Source of the DNA: Planctomycetota bacterium
Lineage (GTDB): Bacteria > Planctomycetota > Planctomycetia > Pirellulales > Thermoguttaceae
Length of the DNA: 24,409 nucleotides
Reading direction: 5' to 3'
NCBI GenBank assembly: GCA_015661985.1
Contig: DQVB01000655.1
Coordinates: 1-24,409, forward strand
Below the pieces are notes generated by a model. The model was not told where the DNA came from. It saw only the letters and a program-made list of their open reading frames with translations, and searched no databases. The position numbers and the translations under genes were made by a program. This document shows positions 9,201 to 17,700 of the stretch, one piece after another (within the stretch, counting starts at the first letter, position 1; every line of letters begins with the position of its first letter).

Positions 9201-10144
9201 CCGCCGTCAACTACCACTGGACCGTCCAGCAGCCCTCGCTTATGGTCCGCGCCATGGTGTTGACCCGCAAGCTGCTGGCCGTGGCCGGGCCACCCAACTT
9301 CATCGACGAACGGCAAGCCTATCGCATGCCCGACTCGCCGGAAGTCCTGGCTGCCCTCAAACGACAGCAGGAGGCCATGCGCGGCCGCCACGGCGGTGAA
9401 CTCTGGCTGTTGAGCAAGGACGACGGCCAGCTGGTGGCCCGGTACGCCCTGGATACCATCCCTGTGTTCGATGGCATGGCGGTGGCCCAAGACCGTTTGC
9501 TGCTGAGCACCGTCGACGGGCGCCTGCTGTGCATGAGCGGGAGAGCCCCCGAGACGCTCGAGCCCGTCCGGGACCGCCCCCGGCAGATCGTCTGGGATAT
9601 GCCCGAAGACCCCAGTTACCTGCTGCCGCCCGAAGAGCCCAAGGAAGAGGATTTCGATCGGGTGGTGCGCTGCAAAGTGGTCGCCGCCAAACTGGGGTAC
9701 CGGCTGACGGCCAAGAGCCGAGACCACACGGCCCTGGCCCTGATCAAGCTCGCCACGCCCGTCACTACGACAGCCACTTTCACCACGCGACTCCGCGCCG
9801 CGCCGGTTTCCTCCGGCCAGTTGAGCAACGGATTCCTGGCCTTCGGCGACGGGGCCAGCGATGAGCAACTGGTCAAATGCGGCGTCCGTCTGAGGGCGAA
9901 GCAGGCGATGGTCATCCAAGGGACGATCCAGGAGGGCCAGACACAACGTACGCCGATTACCGTTCCGGACAACCGCCCCATGGAGGTGTCCGTCTCCGTG
10001 GACCTGGCCACCCAGCAGGTCACCTTCACCGTGGACGGGGTGAAGATCGAGGCAAAACTGACCAAGCCGCTCAAGTCGATCACTTACGTAGGCTATGCCC
10101 TGGACAACGCCGTGGTGGACTTCGCGCCGATCAAGGTCCAGTAG
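6248..10144 (+). CDS. Exported fusion: methyltransferase-like domain, PQQ-type beta-propeller, lectin-like C-terminus
   Basis: A 1298-residue protein. The ATG at 6248 is preferred because GGAGG (6234-6238) stands 9 nt upstream and a signal peptide follows directly: a basic start, then a hydrophobic stretch to about residue 32 (ALGA-ET). An LLSC lipobox-like motif at C26 leaves a lipoprotein possible. Residues about 45-145 resemble a class I SAM-dependent methyltransferase: VVHLGCGGGELTGAL (motif I), an acidic D75 after strand 2, and LAPGGVLLLR. Then come many PQQ/quinoprotein-type propeller blades with the repeated pattern D-x-x-[ST]-G-x-x-x-W (for example FDAQSGRLLWQ, LDLETGKHLWAF, VRAADGELVWRF). 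The last 160 residues look like a beta-sandwich of the concanavalin/LamG type. Substrate and role are unknown. An in-frame ATG at 6239 and upstream extension to 6047 are less likely starts. Confidence 0.85.
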   Translation: MNVRFVLCERWRVVGRAALAAALLSCTAALGAETARQLLEQSGVSGGLVVHLGCGGGELTGALRTGPQYMVQGLDRSAEMVASARERLLSKGLYGPVSVDRWDGRHLPYIDNLVNLIVAEDPCDTSQAELMRVLAPGGVLLLRRDGRWEKIIKPWPEQMDQWTHYFHDADGNPVASDQMVGPPRRLQWIGTPRWSRHHDHMASLTSLVSAQGRVFYILDEGPRESIQLPADWRLVARDAFNGVILWKRKIDRWNTHQYPLKSGPAHLLRRLVAVGDRVYVTLGIDAPATVLDAATGQTLMTFEGSRYTREIVVCGATVFLVADNEPSRLPSWRRVSTYVWENTRQANPGWGWPGTQRKILAFDAQSGRLLWQRDAAVAPCSLATDGRRLVFHDGNRLVCLDPKSGDQLWQSEPAPVSLPVHTNTGPRVLLYEDVVLFAGNDGKMSGWSAADGRKLWERPHKPSGHMSLRDLLVVDGLVWTGAVASAQHDGVFTGYDPRTGEKKREFEPDVRVHWFHHRCYPIKASGHYLLVGRNGTEFVNLGTESWKPHHWVRGGCIYGVMPCNGLMYAPMDACGCQLEAKLAGFKALAPGPVPTPGRHGAPATPRLERGPAYGQVAGPEATADDWPMHRHDEARSGASSVELGASLGRSWQAQLDGRLTAPTVARGRVFVASIDTHTVHALDLETGKHLWAFTTGGRVDSAPTYYRGLLLFGSADGYVYAVRAADGELVWRFRAAPLDRRLMAWEQLESAWPVHGSVLVHDGVLYLTAGRSMFLEGGIHFLRLDPVTGRLLGEVVMDDKDPESNQDIHLAYLRRTQGNNMPVALSDILSCDGRYLWMRSQKIDFQGRRLEIGLENVTQQPPEDFHLFCQVGFLDDSYFFRTYWTYGRRVTGGYGGWLRAGRLVPSGRILCFDQTRVFGFGRKPEFMTNASVVQYQIFAADKSVPSEAIERVQKANGAINARSPFRNANSSDWLLRRFFPTRQLTAVNYHWTVQQPSLMVRAMVLTRKLLAVAGPPNFIDERQAYRMPDSPEVLAALKRQQEAMRGRHGGELWLLSKDDGQLVARYALDTIPVFDGMAVAQDRLLLSTVDGRLLCMSGRAPETLEPVRDRPRQIVWDMPEDPSYLLPPEEPKEEDFDRVVRCKVVAAKLGYRLTAKSRDHTALALIKLATPVTTTATFTTRLRAAPVSSGQLSNGFLAFGDGASDEQLVKCGVRLRAKQAMVIQGTIQEGQTQRTPITVPDNRPMEVSVSVDLATQQVTFTVDGVKIEAKLTKPLKSITYVGYALDNAVVDFAPIKVQ

Positions 10145-10264
10145 AGCGCGAATTGTCATTGATCTGGGGCCCCTGGAGCGGTTCACCGGAGAGGTGGCCC
10201 GGACTATTCACGTAGGCCGGAAAGAGGTCGCGCAACGTGGTGCCGGCACAGGGCAAACGCGATT

Positions 10265-10288
10265 CGACGTGGCATACGACGTGGCATA
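10265..10288. repeat. 12-bp tandem duplication
   Basis: The unit CGACGTGGCATA occurs twice back to back (10265-10276 and 10277-10288). It lies just before the 36-bp repeats. It may be a relic of local slippage. Confidence 0.8.
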
Positions 10289-10298
10289 CACTGGCCGT

Positions 10299-10408
10299 GT
10301 GCTTCCGCTCGCTCGTTGGCCGAGCGGCCGAAGTGGGCGATCGTCGCGGACAGGGTGCACCCCGGCAATGCGGTGCTTCCGCTCGCTCGTTGGCCGAGCG
10401 GCCGAAGT
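10299..10408. repeat. Pair of identical 36-bp direct repeats, 38 bp apart
   Basis: Positions 10299-10334 and 10373-10408 are identical over 36 bp, beginning GTGCTTCCGCTCGC and ending GCGGCCGAAGT. Each copy contains a CGCTCG-TTGGC-CGAGCG hairpin. The 38-bp spacer is unrelated to the repeat. Only two copies are visible and no cas-like gene is near, so I treat them as dispersed intergenic palindromic elements rather than a CRISPR array. Confidence 0.8.
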
Positions 10409-10659
10409 CCCGGCAGAGGCCGTGTTTGCTCGTTCCGGCCTACGAGGTCATGTGAATGATGCGGGATAGGCAAAGCGCTCCCGACGAGCGATGCCAGTGG
10501 GGAGCCGCAGGCCCTTCGCGTGGGTGGCCGGTTCGCAGCGGGGCGAGCGATCATCGCTTCCGGCTGGCCCTGCGGGCAAGGGGTGGCCGCGATTCTGGGC
10601 TGCTGTCGCAAGCTTCATTCTGGCAATGGGTTACGACGCCCTTTTTGTGGCTATCGGCA

Positions 10660-10688
10660 TTGTTTTCGGGGGCGGAAACGGGTATATT
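10660..10688 (+). promoter_or_regulatory. Candidate sigma-70 promoter of gyrA
   Basis: TTGTTT (10660-10665) and TATATT (10683-10688) are 17 bp apart, with four of six and five of six consensus matches. Transcription would begin near 10695, leaving a leader of about 160 nt before the TTG start of gyrA. No other candidate in the gap is as good. Confidence 0.6.
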
Positions 10689-10853
10689 GATTTGGTTGCT
10701 CTGGATTGGCTGTTCGGTCGCCGGGGAGCTGGCGAAAACACCCGTTTTGGGTACTCTGTGTCTGCAACCGGAAGGGGCCAGGAAGGCTCGTGTTCCGGGC
10801 CGATGGTTGGCCGACAGCAGCGCTTCTGAGCCCATTGAAGGAAAGGGATTTGT

Positions 10854-13613
10854 TTGTCCACCGATTCTGATCTTCCTGTCGACCCGCCTGCCGAAGGGGC
10901 TGGCGCCGCAGCGGAGCCCGGGGACGGGTCTCCGGGGGCCAGTCGTCTGCTGGAGTTGCCCATTGAGGACGAACTGAAGGGCAGCTATCTGACCTATGCG
11001 ATGAGCGTGATCGTCAGCCGCGCCCTTCCTGATGCCCGGGACGGGCTGAAGCCGTCGCAGCGGCGGATCCTGGTGGCGATGAACGACTTGAACCTTGGTC
11101 CCGCTTCAGCCACGTCCAAGTGTGCGGGGATCGTCGGCGAGACGATGAAGCGGTACCATCCGCACGGCGACCAGGCGATCTATCCCACGCTGGTGCGGAT
11201 GGCCCAGGAGTGGAACACCCGCTATCCGTTGGTGGACAAGCAGGGGAACTTCGGTTCCATCGCGGGCCTGCCGCCGGCGGCCATGCGGTATACCGAAGCG
11301 CGGTTGTCGCCCATCGCCGCGCTGATGCTGGAAGACTTCAAGATGGACACCGTCGACTTCGTGCCCACCTATGACGAGAAGGGCACGGAGCCGACAGTGC
11401 TGCCGTCGCGGTTTCCCAATCTGCTGGTCAACGGGGCCCAGGGGATTGCCGTGGGGATGGCCACATCCATCCCGCCCCACAACCTGGGGGAGATTTGCGA
11501 CGCGCTGATCCGGGTGTTGGACGATCCGGACGTGTCGGTGGACGAGCTGTTGGAGATCTGCCCGGGGCCGGACTTTCCCACCGGCGGGATCATTTGCGGG
11601 CGTTCGGGGATTCGGCAGGGGTACCACACGGGGCGGGGAACCATCGTGGTGCGGGCGAGGGCGGATGTGGAAACGTTGCCCAACGGGCGGCAGCGGATTG
11701 TGGTCAAGGAGGTTCCCTACCAGCAGGCTCGGGACCGGGTCGAGGAGCGGATCGCTGCCCAGGTGGAGGCGAAGCGGATTCAGGGGGTGGCGGGTGTCCG
11801 CAACGAAAGCGACCTGAAGGAACCCGTGCGGCTGGTGTTGGAACTCCGCCGCGACGCCGATCCGGACGTGGTGCTCAACCAGCTGTATCAGTACACGCCG
11901 CTGCAGGACAGTTTCTCCTTGATCTTCCTGGCCCTGGTCGACGGCAAACCGCGGGTGCTTTCCTTCAAGGGGCTGCTGGAGGAGTTCATCCGCCATCGCG
12001 TGGCGGTCATCCGCCGGCGCACGCAGTACTTGTTGAACAAGGCCCGCCGACGGAAGCACACCGTCGAGGGCCTGCTGGTGGCCCATGCCAACATCGATGA
12101 AGTGATCCGCGTGATCCGTTCCTCCAGCACGCAAGCCGAGGCCAAGGGGCGGCTGATGCAGATTGCCTGCCCGGCCGCCATGCTCCAGCGAGCTCTGGGC
12201 GAGGAGGGCTTTGCGGCGCTGGTGGCCGAGCGGGGCGAGCAACACAGCTATCCCCTCACCCCCGTCCAGGCGGATGCCATCCTGCGCATGACCCTGGGGC
12301 AACTGGTGAACTTGGAACAAGAGAAACTGGCGCAGGAGCACAAGAAACTGCTGGCCGACATCGGCCGTTATCACCACATCCTTGCCGAGGAGCGGAACAT
12401 CCGCCAGTTGATTCGCGAGGACCTGGTGGAGCTGAAGGCCAAGTACGCCGACCCCCGCCGTACGGAGATCAGCGAGGAGGAATACGGCACCATCGATCTG
12501 GAGGATCTCATCACCGAAGAGACGATGGTCATTTCCATCAGCTCCCAAGGTTACATCAAACGGACGCCGGTCCGGCTGTACCGCGCCCAGCGCCGCGGGG
12601 GCAAGGGGATCAAGGGCGCCGAGTCCGAGGAACAAGATCCGATCCAGCATTTGTTTGTGGCCAGCACCCACGCGTACCTGTTGTTCTTCACTAACCGAGG
12701 CAAGGTCTATTGGCGCAAGGTGTACGACCTGCCCCAGCTGGGCCGGGGCAGCCGCGGGCGGGCGATCGTCAACCTGCTGCACCTGGCCGAAGGGGAGCGG
12801 ATCACCGACTGCCGAGCTGTGCGCGACTTCCACCAGCCCGACCACTGCCTGATGATGGCCACCGCCCGGGGCACGGTGAAAAAGACGCCCCTGGAAGCCT
12901 ACAGCCGTCCCTTGCGCAGCGGCATCATCGCCTTGAAACTCCGCGAGGGGGACGAACTGGTCGACGTGGTGGTCACGAAGCCGGGCGACGAAGTGCTGCT
13001 GGCCACCGCCAGCGGCATGGCCATCCGTTTTCGCGAATCGGACGTGCGGCCCATGGGCCGTAACGCCAGCGGCGTGAAGGGGATCTCGCTGGGCCCCGGC
13101 GACCAAGTGGTGGGCATGGTGGTGGCCGACCCGGACGCCTACCTGCTGACCGCCTGCGCCGGCGGCTACGGCAAGCGGACGCCCTTCGGGCCGAATGCCG
13201 AGGGCCAGCCTGAGGCAGACGCGGATCCGGACGCGGCACTGGAGGAGGAAGAGCGGGATCAGTTCGAGGACGACACGAACGGGGCCGACCAGGAGACCGA
13301 AGACAACCACGACGCGGGCCCCCGCTCCACCTTCCACTACCGGACCCAAAGCCGAGGCGGCAAGGGGCTGCGCGACATGAAGACCGGCGCGCGCAACGGG
13401 CCCGTGATCGGGGTGGTCCGAACCAGCGACGACGACGAGTTGCTCATGATCACCGCGCGGGGGAAGATCCAGCGGATCCGGGCCAGTGATGTGAGGGTGG
13501 TGGGGCGGAACACCCAGGGCGTTCGGATCATGAGCTTGGACGAAGGGGATACGCTGGTGGCCGTCAAACGGGTCCCTCGAGAGGACAACGGCCCGGATAC
13601 CCCCTTGCCGTAA
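10854..13613 (+). CDS. gyrA: DNA gyrase subunit A
   Basis: Breaks and rejoins DNA as the GyrA2 part of the gyrase that introduces negative supercoils. The 919 residues start at a TTG (10854) placed after a GAAAGGGA ribosome site. A non-conserved acidic/Pro-Ala N-terminal extension of about 35 residues precedes the core, which has YAMSVIVSRALPDARDGLKPSQRRIL, RYHPHGD and the catalytic tyrosine Y146 in AMRYTEARLS. The C-terminal DNA-wrapping pinwheel carries a canonical GyrA box QRRGGKG at 579-585, which identifies gyrase rather than topoisomerase IV ParC. Before the last blade there is an acidic insert of about 45 residues (about 780-825), followed by QSRGGKG at 832-838. gyrB is not adjacent. 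The next gene starts 28 nt after the stop. Confidence 0.96.
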   Translation: MSTDSDLPVDPPAEGAGAAAEPGDGSPGASRLLELPIEDELKGSYLTYAMSVIVSRALPDARDGLKPSQRRILVAMNDLNLGPASATSKCAGIVGETMKRYHPHGDQAIYPTLVRMAQEWNTRYPLVDKQGNFGSIAGLPPAAMRYTEARLSPIAALMLEDFKMDTVDFVPTYDEKGTEPTVLPSRFPNLLVNGAQGIAVGMATSIPPHNLGEICDALIRVLDDPDVSVDELLEICPGPDFPTGGIICGRSGIRQGYHTGRGTIVVRARADVETLPNGRQRIVVKEVPYQQARDRVEERIAAQVEAKRIQGVAGVRNESDLKEPVRLVLELRRDADPDVVLNQLYQYTPLQDSFSLIFLALVDGKPRVLSFKGLLEEFIRHRVAVIRRRTQYLLNKARRRKHTVEGLLVAHANIDEVIRVIRSSSTQAEAKGRLMQIACPAAMLQRALGEEGFAALVAERGEQHSYPLTPVQADAILRMTLGQLVNLEQEKLAQEHKKLLADIGRYHHILAEERNIRQLIREDLVELKAKYADPRRTEISEEEYGTIDLEDLITEETMVISISSQGYIKRTPVRLYRAQRRGGKGIKGAESEEQDPIQHLFVASTHAYLLFFTNRGKVYWRKVYDLPQLGRGSRGRAIVNLLHLAEGERITDCRAVRDFHQPDHCLMMATARGTVKKTPLEAYSRPLRSGIIALKLREGDELVDVVVTKPGDEVLLATASGMAIRFRESDVRPMGRNASGVKGISLGPGDQVVGMVVADPDAYLLTACAGGYGKRTPFGPNAEGQPEADADPDAALEEEERDQFEDDTNGADQETEDNHDAGPRSTFHYRTQSRGGKGLRDMKTGARNGPVIGVVRTSDDDELLMITARGKIQRIRASDVRVVGRNTQGVRIMSLDEGDTLVAVKRVPREDNGPDTPLP

Positions 13614-13641
13614 CCCTTCACGCCCTCAGCCCCATGGAGCC

Positions 13642-14604
13642 ATGCCGCAGCGCGTTTTGATCACCGGTGTGACCGGCTTCGCCGGCGGCTACCTGGCCGA
13701 ACATCTCCTGGAGGTTGGCCACCGCGTGTTGGGCACCTCGCCCGATGGGGCATGGCTGGAGACCTCCTCCCAAGCGGCCAGGGGCCGGGTGGAGCTGGTC
13801 GCCTGGGATCTGGGGTCGCCTGGGGGACTGAGCGACGCCCAGCGGCGGCGGATCGAGCTGTTCGGACCCGAGGTGATCTATCACCTGGCCGCCGTGGCCG
13901 TGCCCGCCGATTGTGGCACGGTCGATCCGACACCGCTGGCCGTGGCGGTCAACGTCGACGGGACGCGCCGGGTGCTCCAGTTGGCCGCTTCGCTGGGGCC
14001 GGAGGTGCGCGTGTTGTTCGTTTCCAGCAGCCATGTCTATGCCCCGGTGACCGCCACCCGGCCCACCGTGGATGAGCATGCACCGCTGGGCCCGGCCGGC
14101 GCCTACGGTCGAACCAAGCTCCTGGCCGAGGACGAAGTGCGTCGTTACGTCAACCGCGGCGGCTGGGCCGTCATCGCCCGGGCCTTCCAACATACAGGGC
14201 CTCGCCAGCTGCCGCCGCTGATGCTTCCCCAATGGGCCAGTCAGTTTGCTTGCGGCCGCGGTCCGGTGCTCGTGCAAACCCGCGATGCGGTGATCGACCT
14301 GTCCGACGTGCGCGACGTGGTGCGGGCCTATCGGCTATTGCTCGAGCGGGGACGGCCCGGCTTGGCTTACAACGTCGGCTCAGGCGTCCCCCGGCGCAGC
14401 GGTGAGGTGCTGGAACTGCTCCGCCGCGTGGCCGATCCCCGGCGAGCGGTGAAAGAGCTCAGCCCGGGCTTCAAGCAAGACCCCATCGCTGATACGGCGC
14501 GCCTGCGTCAAGCCACCGGATGGCGTCCCTGCATCCCCTTGGAACAAACCGTCGCCGACACGTGGCAGTGGTGGTGCCGGCGCGCAGGCGGCAGAGCTGT
14601 TTGA
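13642..14604 (+). CDS. NAD(P)-dependent epimerase/dehydratase, GDP-6-deoxy-hexulose reductase-like
   Basis: A 320-residue extended short-chain dehydrogenase/reductase of nucleotide-sugar metabolism. The N-terminal nucleotide-binding motif is TGVTGFAGGYL (8-18). The catalytic set is S129 or S130 in SSSHVY and Y155-x3-K159 in AYGRTKLLAE. The RAFQHTGPRQ stretch and DLSDVRDVVRAY resemble GDP-4-keto-6-deoxy-mannose reductase (Rmd) and GDP-mannose 4,6-dehydratase relatives, but the exact sugar cannot be fixed from sequence. The start is 28 nt after the gyrA stop; the only purine-rich site (GGAG) is unusually close to the ATG, so translation may be coupled to gyrA. The functional link to gyrA is probably only positional. 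Confidence 0.85.
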   Translation: MPQRVLITGVTGFAGGYLAEHLLEVGHRVLGTSPDGAWLETSSQAARGRVELVAWDLGSPGGLSDAQRRRIELFGPEVIYHLAAVAVPADCGTVDPTPLAVAVNVDGTRRVLQLAASLGPEVRVLFVSSSHVYAPVTATRPTVDEHAPLGPAGAYGRTKLLAEDEVRRYVNRGGWAVIARAFQHTGPRQLPPLMLPQWASQFACGRGPVLVQTRDAVIDLSDVRDVVRAYRLLLERGRPGLAYNVGSGVPRRSGEVLELLRRVADPRRAVKELSPGFKQDPIADTARLRQATGWRPCIPLEQTVADTWQWWCRRAGGRAV

Positions 14605-14776
14605 TCGCCGGCGGCCGGGGCCGGCTTGGGAGGCGTCGAGAAACAAGTTGTGCAGTTTCCCGGTAGGATGGGCCTTCCGGAGTGTCAAAGAGCCGACGGA
14701 CAGGAATCTCCATCCTCCGAAGTGCGCGCGTGATTTCTTGACGGCTCCTTGTTGGGGGCGATCCGCCCCGGACGGC
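14605..14776. other. Convergent gap with weak hairpins
   Basis: A 172-bp gap between two converging genes. There is a GCCGGC/GCCGGC stem at 14607-14625, just after the dehydrogenase stop, and a 6-bp stem GGGGCG-ATC-CGCCCC at 14755-14769, 7 nt beyond the stop of the minus-strand fusion gene. Neither is followed by a T-run, so they are weak terminator candidates at most. Confidence 0.4.
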
Positions 14777-17700
14777 TCAACCGGCTTCCGCGTGCAGGGG
14801 GGCGTCCGTCGAGCGGTGTCCCAGGTAAGCGGGATCCAGTTTGGCCAGTTCTTCGGCCAGCACGTCGACCGTGTAGCGGATCTGGTCTTCGGTGTGGTCG
14901 GCGTTGATGAAGAACCTGAGCCGCGACGCGCGCTCTTCGACGGCCGGGTGGAGGATGGGCCGGGCGTTGATGCCGCGCTTCAAAAGCGCCTGGGCCAGCT
15001 GGACACAGTGCATTGAATTGCCCAGGATAATCGGTATGACTGGCGTGCCGTCGCTGCTACCGGTGTCCATGCCCCGCTGTCTGGCCAGCCTGAGAAACAA
15101 CGCGGAGCGTCGCCGAAGGCGCTCGACGCGCTCCGGTTCGCGGCGCAGGAGGCGGATGGCCGCCAGCGCCGCGCCGGTGCTGGCAGGCGGAATGCCGCAA
15201 GAGAACACGAAGCCCGGCGCGGTGTATTTGAGGTACTGTACCAGATCTTTGCTGCCCGTGATAAACCCCCCACAGCTTCCCAACGCCTTGCTCAACGTGC
15301 CCATCCAGATTTCCACCTGGGACGTGTCGATGCCGAAGTGATCAGCGATGCCGAAGCCGCGCCGGCCCATGGTGCCCAAGGAATGGGCCTCGTCGACCAT
15401 CAGCAAGGCCTTGTGCCGGTTTTTCACTTCGATGAACTTGGGCAGGTCGGGGAAATCCCCGTCCATGCTGTATACGCCTTCGATGGCAATCAGCACGCGA
15501 CGGTAGCGCCGCCGGAGCCGTGAGAGGAGTTCGTCCAGGTTCCGCCAGTCGTTGTGGGCGAACGCCCGCTTCCTGGCGCCGGAAAGTTTGGCCCCTTGCT
15601 GGATGCTGTTGTGCGCAAGAGCGTCGTGGAGGATAAGATCCTTCGGGCCAAACAAGTGTCCGATCACGGTCTCGTTGGTATGGTGTCCGGCGGAGAAAAT
15701 CACCGCATCTTCCGTGCCGTAAAGCGCGGTGATCTCCCGTTCCAGATGGCGGTGGAGTTCGTTTTCACCGGACACCAGTCGACTGGCCGACACGCTGGTG
15801 CCGTACCGGTCCACGGCGTCTTTGGCCGCCTGGGCCACTTCGGCATCGCCCGACATGCGCAGATAGTTGTAACCGGCGTAATTGATCAGCTGGCGGCCGT
15901 CGATTACGGTCCGGCTTCCCAGGATGCCATCGTGGAGCTGGAAAAACGGGTTTTTCAGGCCCGGACCGTCGAACACAGCCAACTGCTGCCGGAGCCTGAC
16001 GGATTCGGGGAATTCAGACACCTGATAGTAGGCCGGCGGGATCTCACCGTCCACCGTAAACCCGGAGTTGTCCGGTTGGTTTTCTGCCGTCTCGTCATCG
16101 CCCATGAACTGGATTACCGCGCGGGCCACGTCGCGGCAGGTGTACAGCTCGAAAAGCACGTCCTCGGGGATCCGGCCGCCGAAACGGTCCTCCACCGCCG
16201 CGACGATCTCCATCCGCTCGATCGAATCCAGCCCGATCTCCAACAGCGACGAGTCGATCGTCAAGCCCGCGGCACGCTCCTTGGCCACCTTGACCACTTC
16301 TTCCTGCACTTCCCGGGCCAGGGCATCTTCGTCCCGCGGGATGCTGAGCCGGACCGGCGCCAAGCAGTCCGGCCCGTCCGGTGACAGCCCCAGGGGCTGG
16401 CTCGCGGCCGGCGTGGCCGCTGGCTGCCTTTCGCTTCGACCCGCTTCGCCACCCACGGTTGGCCGTCTGGGTGAGGCCGCCGTTGCCCTTGCGGTTGTCG
16501 TTGGTGTTGCCGCCGTTGCCTCAGCCCTTTCCTGTCGCAAATGCCTGTGTACCGATCGCGTCCGGCCCCCTTCCCAAACGGCCATGACACGGAGCGAGCC
16601 GTCGAGGAACGCCTGGCGGCAGGCGTAACGCTGGATCTTGCCGCTGGACGTCTTCGGGATGCTGTTGGCCCGGATGAGCACGATCGTATCCGGTACCAAG
16701 TCGTGTTCGGCCTGCACGGCCCGGACGATCGCCTGGAACACAGGCGTCGGATCGCCGTGGCTTCTGCGTTCCAGTTCCTGGACGAAGACCAGCTTCTCCT
16801 CGCCGTTCGCCTCCACGGTGAAGGCTGCCCCGCATCCCGGGCGCAGCCGCGGATGGCTGGCTTCCACTGTGGCTTCGATGTCCTGGGGATAGTGATTCAC
16901 CCCGCGGACGATGATCACATCCTTGATCCGCCCCGTCACAAACAGCTCGCCGTTCCGCAAGAAGCCCAGGTCGCCAGTGCGCAAGAAAGGCCCCTCGCCG
17001 GAATCCTTCAAATGGGCCCTGAAAGTGGCTTCCGTCACCCCCGGTTGGTTCCAGTAGCCCTGGGCCACGCTGGGGCCGGACACCCAGATCTCGCCCACCT
17101 GGCCCTCCGGGCAGCGGGTCAACGTCTCCGGGTCGGCGATCACGATCTGCTGGTCCGGCATCGTCTGGCCGCAGCCGACCAGCCGCCGCACGCGATCGTC
17201 AGGCCCCGAAACCTCCGCCACACGGCCTTGGGCCAGCGCCTCCTTGTCGAAAGACATGATCTTGGCAGGCTCTTTCACGTAGCCCCCCGAGACGATCAGG
17301 GTAGCCTCGGCCAAGCCGTAACAAGGGTAGAACGCTTCCGGCCGGAACCCGCACGGTTGGAAAACCTCGATGAACCGTTCCAGCGTCTCCGGGCGTATCG
17401 GCTCGGCCCCGTTGAAGGCCACGCGCCAACTGCTCAGATCCAGCTTCCTGCGCTGTTCGGGCGTGATCCGCCTCACGCACAGGTCATAGGCGAAATTCGG
17501 CCCACCGCTGGTCGTCCCCCGAAAACGCGTAATAGCCGCCAACCAGCGGACCGGCTTCTGCAGAAAAGCCATGGGCGACATCATCACGTTGGGGCGCCCC
17601 ACGTACAGCGGCTGCAGAATGCCGCCAATGAGCCCCATATCGTGATAACTGGGAAGCCAGAATACGCCCAAGCCGGAGCGGGTGTGCTCGAAAACGTGGG

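Larger units (their letters stand above)
10145..10853. other. Intergenic region upstream of gyrA with repeats and leader
   Basis: About 700 bp without a supportable gene. It holds a 12-bp tandem duplication (10265-10288), two copies of a 36-bp direct repeat (10299-10334 and 10373-10408), a good sigma-70-like promoter (10660-10688) and a leader of about 160 nt before gyrA. An open frame at 10491-10829 has a hydrophobic middle but no recognisable family and overlaps the promoter, so it is not called. The leader has a small AAAAC/GTTTT hairpin near 10736-10749. Confidence 0.6.

Noticed and set aside
7580..10186. 868-codon minus-strand frame opposite the propeller protein
   Set aside because: Antisense shadow caused by high third-position GC; rich in His, Gln, Gly and Val without any domain pattern.
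10299..10408. Possible minimal CRISPR array (36-bp repeats, 38-bp spacer)
   Set aside because: Only two copies, no further repeat at the same period on either side, no leader and no cas-like gene in the window.
10491..10829. Open frame with a hydrophobic central stretch before gyrA
   Set aside because: No family resemblance, arginine/glycine-rich ends typical of GC-rich chance frames, and it overlaps the likely gyrA promoter and leader.
11106..13349. 747-codon minus-strand frame opposite gyrA
   Set aside because: Antisense shadow of gyrA, whose family motifs are unambiguous.
10854..13613. Topoisomerase IV subunit ParC
   Set aside because: The canonical QRRGGKG box and a full C-terminal pinwheel identify GyrA.
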